From NCBI RefSeq assembly GCF_900169785.1, contig NZ_FWER01000035.1:1-54717 (forward strand): DNA of 54,717 bases, given 5' to 3'. The stretch comes from Rhizobium sullae (GTDB lineage Bacteria; Pseudomonadota; Alphaproteobacteria; Rhizobiales; Rhizobiaceae). Position 1 is the stretch's first letter. Every line of letters starts with the position of its first letter. The translations under genes and the position numbers were made by a program. The notes beneath the pieces are model-generated. The model did not search any database, had not been told where the DNA came from, and was given only the letters and a program-made list of their open reading frames with translations. This document shows positions 53,541-54,717 of the stretch, piece after piece.

Positions 53541-53974
53541 CAGTTAGCCGAAAATGAATGGGCGGTCAAGTGTGTTATCACATCTCGATGGCTGATCGCT
53601 TCGGCGGGATGGCAAGGCATGTCTTCGGCAAGTAACCTCGAGACTGCTTTGGCGAGTTCCTCTCTGTGGACGACCAACTTGACGCCATAAAACTGTTTGA
53701 ACAACGAGCACCGCAAATGGAATCCAACCTACTCGACGCCTTGCGCCACCGCGGGAGGACGATATGAGCAATCGAAAGCTTGTGCTGGTCGTCGGCGCTC
53801 GGGTGTCGCATTTCTGAATGGCTGAAGACGCCCAAAATGCCACTTCTACTTTGCACACACGGACATTCCAACCTTGCTGCCACATGGATGCCTAGAGCAC
53901 CGCACTTGAATTGAGAATCGAATGGCTTTTCTTGCGGATATAGCTGTGTTTCACTGCCTTTGGAGGTGAATCAC
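53541..53974. other. Intergenic stretch, possible coding relic
   Basis: No complete gene. A plus-strand patch around 53640-53750 (EFLSVDDQLDAIKLFEQRAP) reads like real protein but is short, lacks a start and is followed by a stop; I cannot name a family. Confidence 0.35.
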
Positions 53975-54340
53975 ATGGGAAAATCTCATTCTGTTGAACT
54001 TCGTCGGCGCGTTGTTTCGACGCTCGCCAGCGGCCAATCACGCCGCGCCGCTGCCCGGCATTTCGCTATCAGCGACAGCAGTGCGATCAAACCGCTGCAG
54101 CGCCGAGACCGAACCGGCACGATAACGCCTGCCGGACAAGGACGGCCGGTGGAGGAAAGCTGTCGCCCTATCGGGACTTCCTGGTTGCACAGGTCGAAGA
54201 CAAACCTGACGTCACCATGCCTGAACTTGCTCCAACCGCGCAAGGTCGTCCCGCCTCCCACCACGAAGAGGATTGGATGGATTCGCTCCTCAGATGGCTG
54301 GAGTTCACGACCAATGGAAAAGACGTAGGAATTCAGCCGC
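53975..54340 (+). mobile_element. IS630-family transposase relic
   Basis: MGKSHSVELRRRVVSTLASG, then AARHFAISDSSAIKPLQRR and TGTITPAGQGRP, is the N-terminal helix-turn-helix part of an IS630-type transposase. A frame change after GRPVEE moves the rest (KLSPYRDFLVAQVEDKPDVTMPEL) to another frame. The catalytic DDE domain is absent. TGGAGG precedes the ATG. The element is inactive. Confidence 0.78.
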
Positions 54341-54438
54341 CATAAATCGCGCATTATCCAATATGGCGCGGGAGGGCTTTGCTCTTCCCATTACAGCGAG
54401 TATGCCTATGCGCAACACCGACGAAGAGGACCATTGTC

Positions 54439-54660
54439 ATGTCGAGTTTTGAAGAGCTGAACGGAAAGCGGCACATTTTCCAATTTTACGTCGCCAAGGC
54501 CGAGGCACGAGCCGCAAAGGCCGCAGAGGATCGTGACTTCGAACTGGCTGACCTTCTAGGCAGTCTCAGCAGCATTGTTCGCGAGGACATCCAGGTCCTC
54601 GACGATGCAATTGCAGATGAGCAGTTTGAAGGCGGAGGAGCGTCGGTAGCGGTACGCTAG
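54439..54660 (+). CDS. Small hypothetical protein
   Basis: A 73-residue, mostly helical, acidic protein (FELADLLGSLSSIVREDIQVLDDAI). GAGGA stands about ten bases before ATG 54439; a frame open to 54379 is less likely. I do not recognise a family. It lies alone after the IS630 relic. Confidence 0.5.
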   Translation: MSSFEELNGKRHIFQFYVAKAEARAAKAAEDRDFELADLLGSLSSIVREDIQVLDDAIADEQFEGGGASVAVR

Positions 54661-54717
54661 GGTTGGAACCGGCCGGCTGCGGCTCGGCGTCGTACCGAAA
54701 TCTCTGACAACGACGCG

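Noticed and set aside
1..54717. CRISPR arrays, tRNA/rRNA genes, integrases, toxin-antitoxin pairs, riboswitches
   Set aside because: No regularly spaced repeats, cloverleaf-like sequence or recognisable integrase/toxin motif was seen on reading; covariance-model searches could not be run.

Overview
The window looks like an accessory, catabolic region of a GC-rich alphaproteobacterium, most likely Rhizobiales (Rhizobium/Agrobacterium/Ochrobactrum type). The evidence is the codon use, the protein flavour, ATGA-overlapping operons, and the dense packing of ABC uptake systems and aromatic-degradation genes with their own regulators. No rRNA, tRNA, CRISPR array, replication or conjugation gene was seen. 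Decayed genes and insertion-sequence fragments sit at the module borders, so the region appears to have been assembled by transfer, duplication and deletion.

Layout. (1) 1-2540: decayed border with a broken RidA-like gene and a short-chain dehydrogenase lacking its catalytic Ser, enclosed by a perfect 17-bp inverted repeat. (2) 2542-7890: a MarR-controlled hydroxyquinol module with an FAD monooxygenase and MarR on the minus strand, and maleylacetate reductase, hydroxyquinol 1,2-dioxygenase and a tautomerase-like protein on the plus strand. The plus operon begins with an in-frame chimera of an O-demethylase N-terminus and a FolD N-terminus. Two matching operator-like sites lie at the two promoters. 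(3) 8095-15820: extradiol (meta) cleavage locus 1, with GntR and a frameshifted FAH hydrolase diverging from extradiol dioxygenase, alpha/beta hydrolase, a four-gene ABC importer and LysR. (4) 15821-17060: relics of a molybdenum hydroxylase and an IS3 element. (5) 17063-24888: DUF900 lipoprotein, TetR, an RND pump with two adaptor lipoproteins, and a divergent TetR. (6) 25135-28790: TetR and an IorAB-type molybdenum hydroxylase. (7) 28935-39284: hydrolase, AAHS-type transporter, Rieske oxygenase alpha and beta, TetR, SphA-like outer-membrane protein, Zn alcohol dehydrogenase, flavin reductase and an acyl-CoA-dehydrogenase-fold monooxygenase. (8) 39615-43965: meta-cleavage locus 2, a paralogous copy of locus 1 without the ABC genes and with the hydrolase, rather than FAH, frameshifted. 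(9) 44248-45215: cytochrome c and a GntR relic. (10) 45331-53494: an operon of ROK regulator, oligopeptide/sugar-type ABC importer and carboxylesterase. (11) 53495-54717: IS630 relic and a small hypothetical gene.

How it fits together (inference). Regions 7 and 8 can be read as one catabolic route. Substrate enters through the outer-membrane protein and AAHS symporter. It is activated by the Rieske oxygenase, alcohol dehydrogenase and two-component flavin monooxygenase, cleaved by the homoprotocatechuate-2,3-dioxygenase-like enzyme, and processed by the alpha/beta hydrolase and FAH enzyme. Locus 1 has the intact hydrolase and locus 2 the intact FAH enzyme, so the two loci may complement each other. 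The hydroxyquinol module is a separate ortho-cleavage route to 3-oxoadipate, and its leading relic suggests that it once handled methoxylated aromatics. Substrates of the Rieske, ABC and ROK systems cannot be read from sequence.
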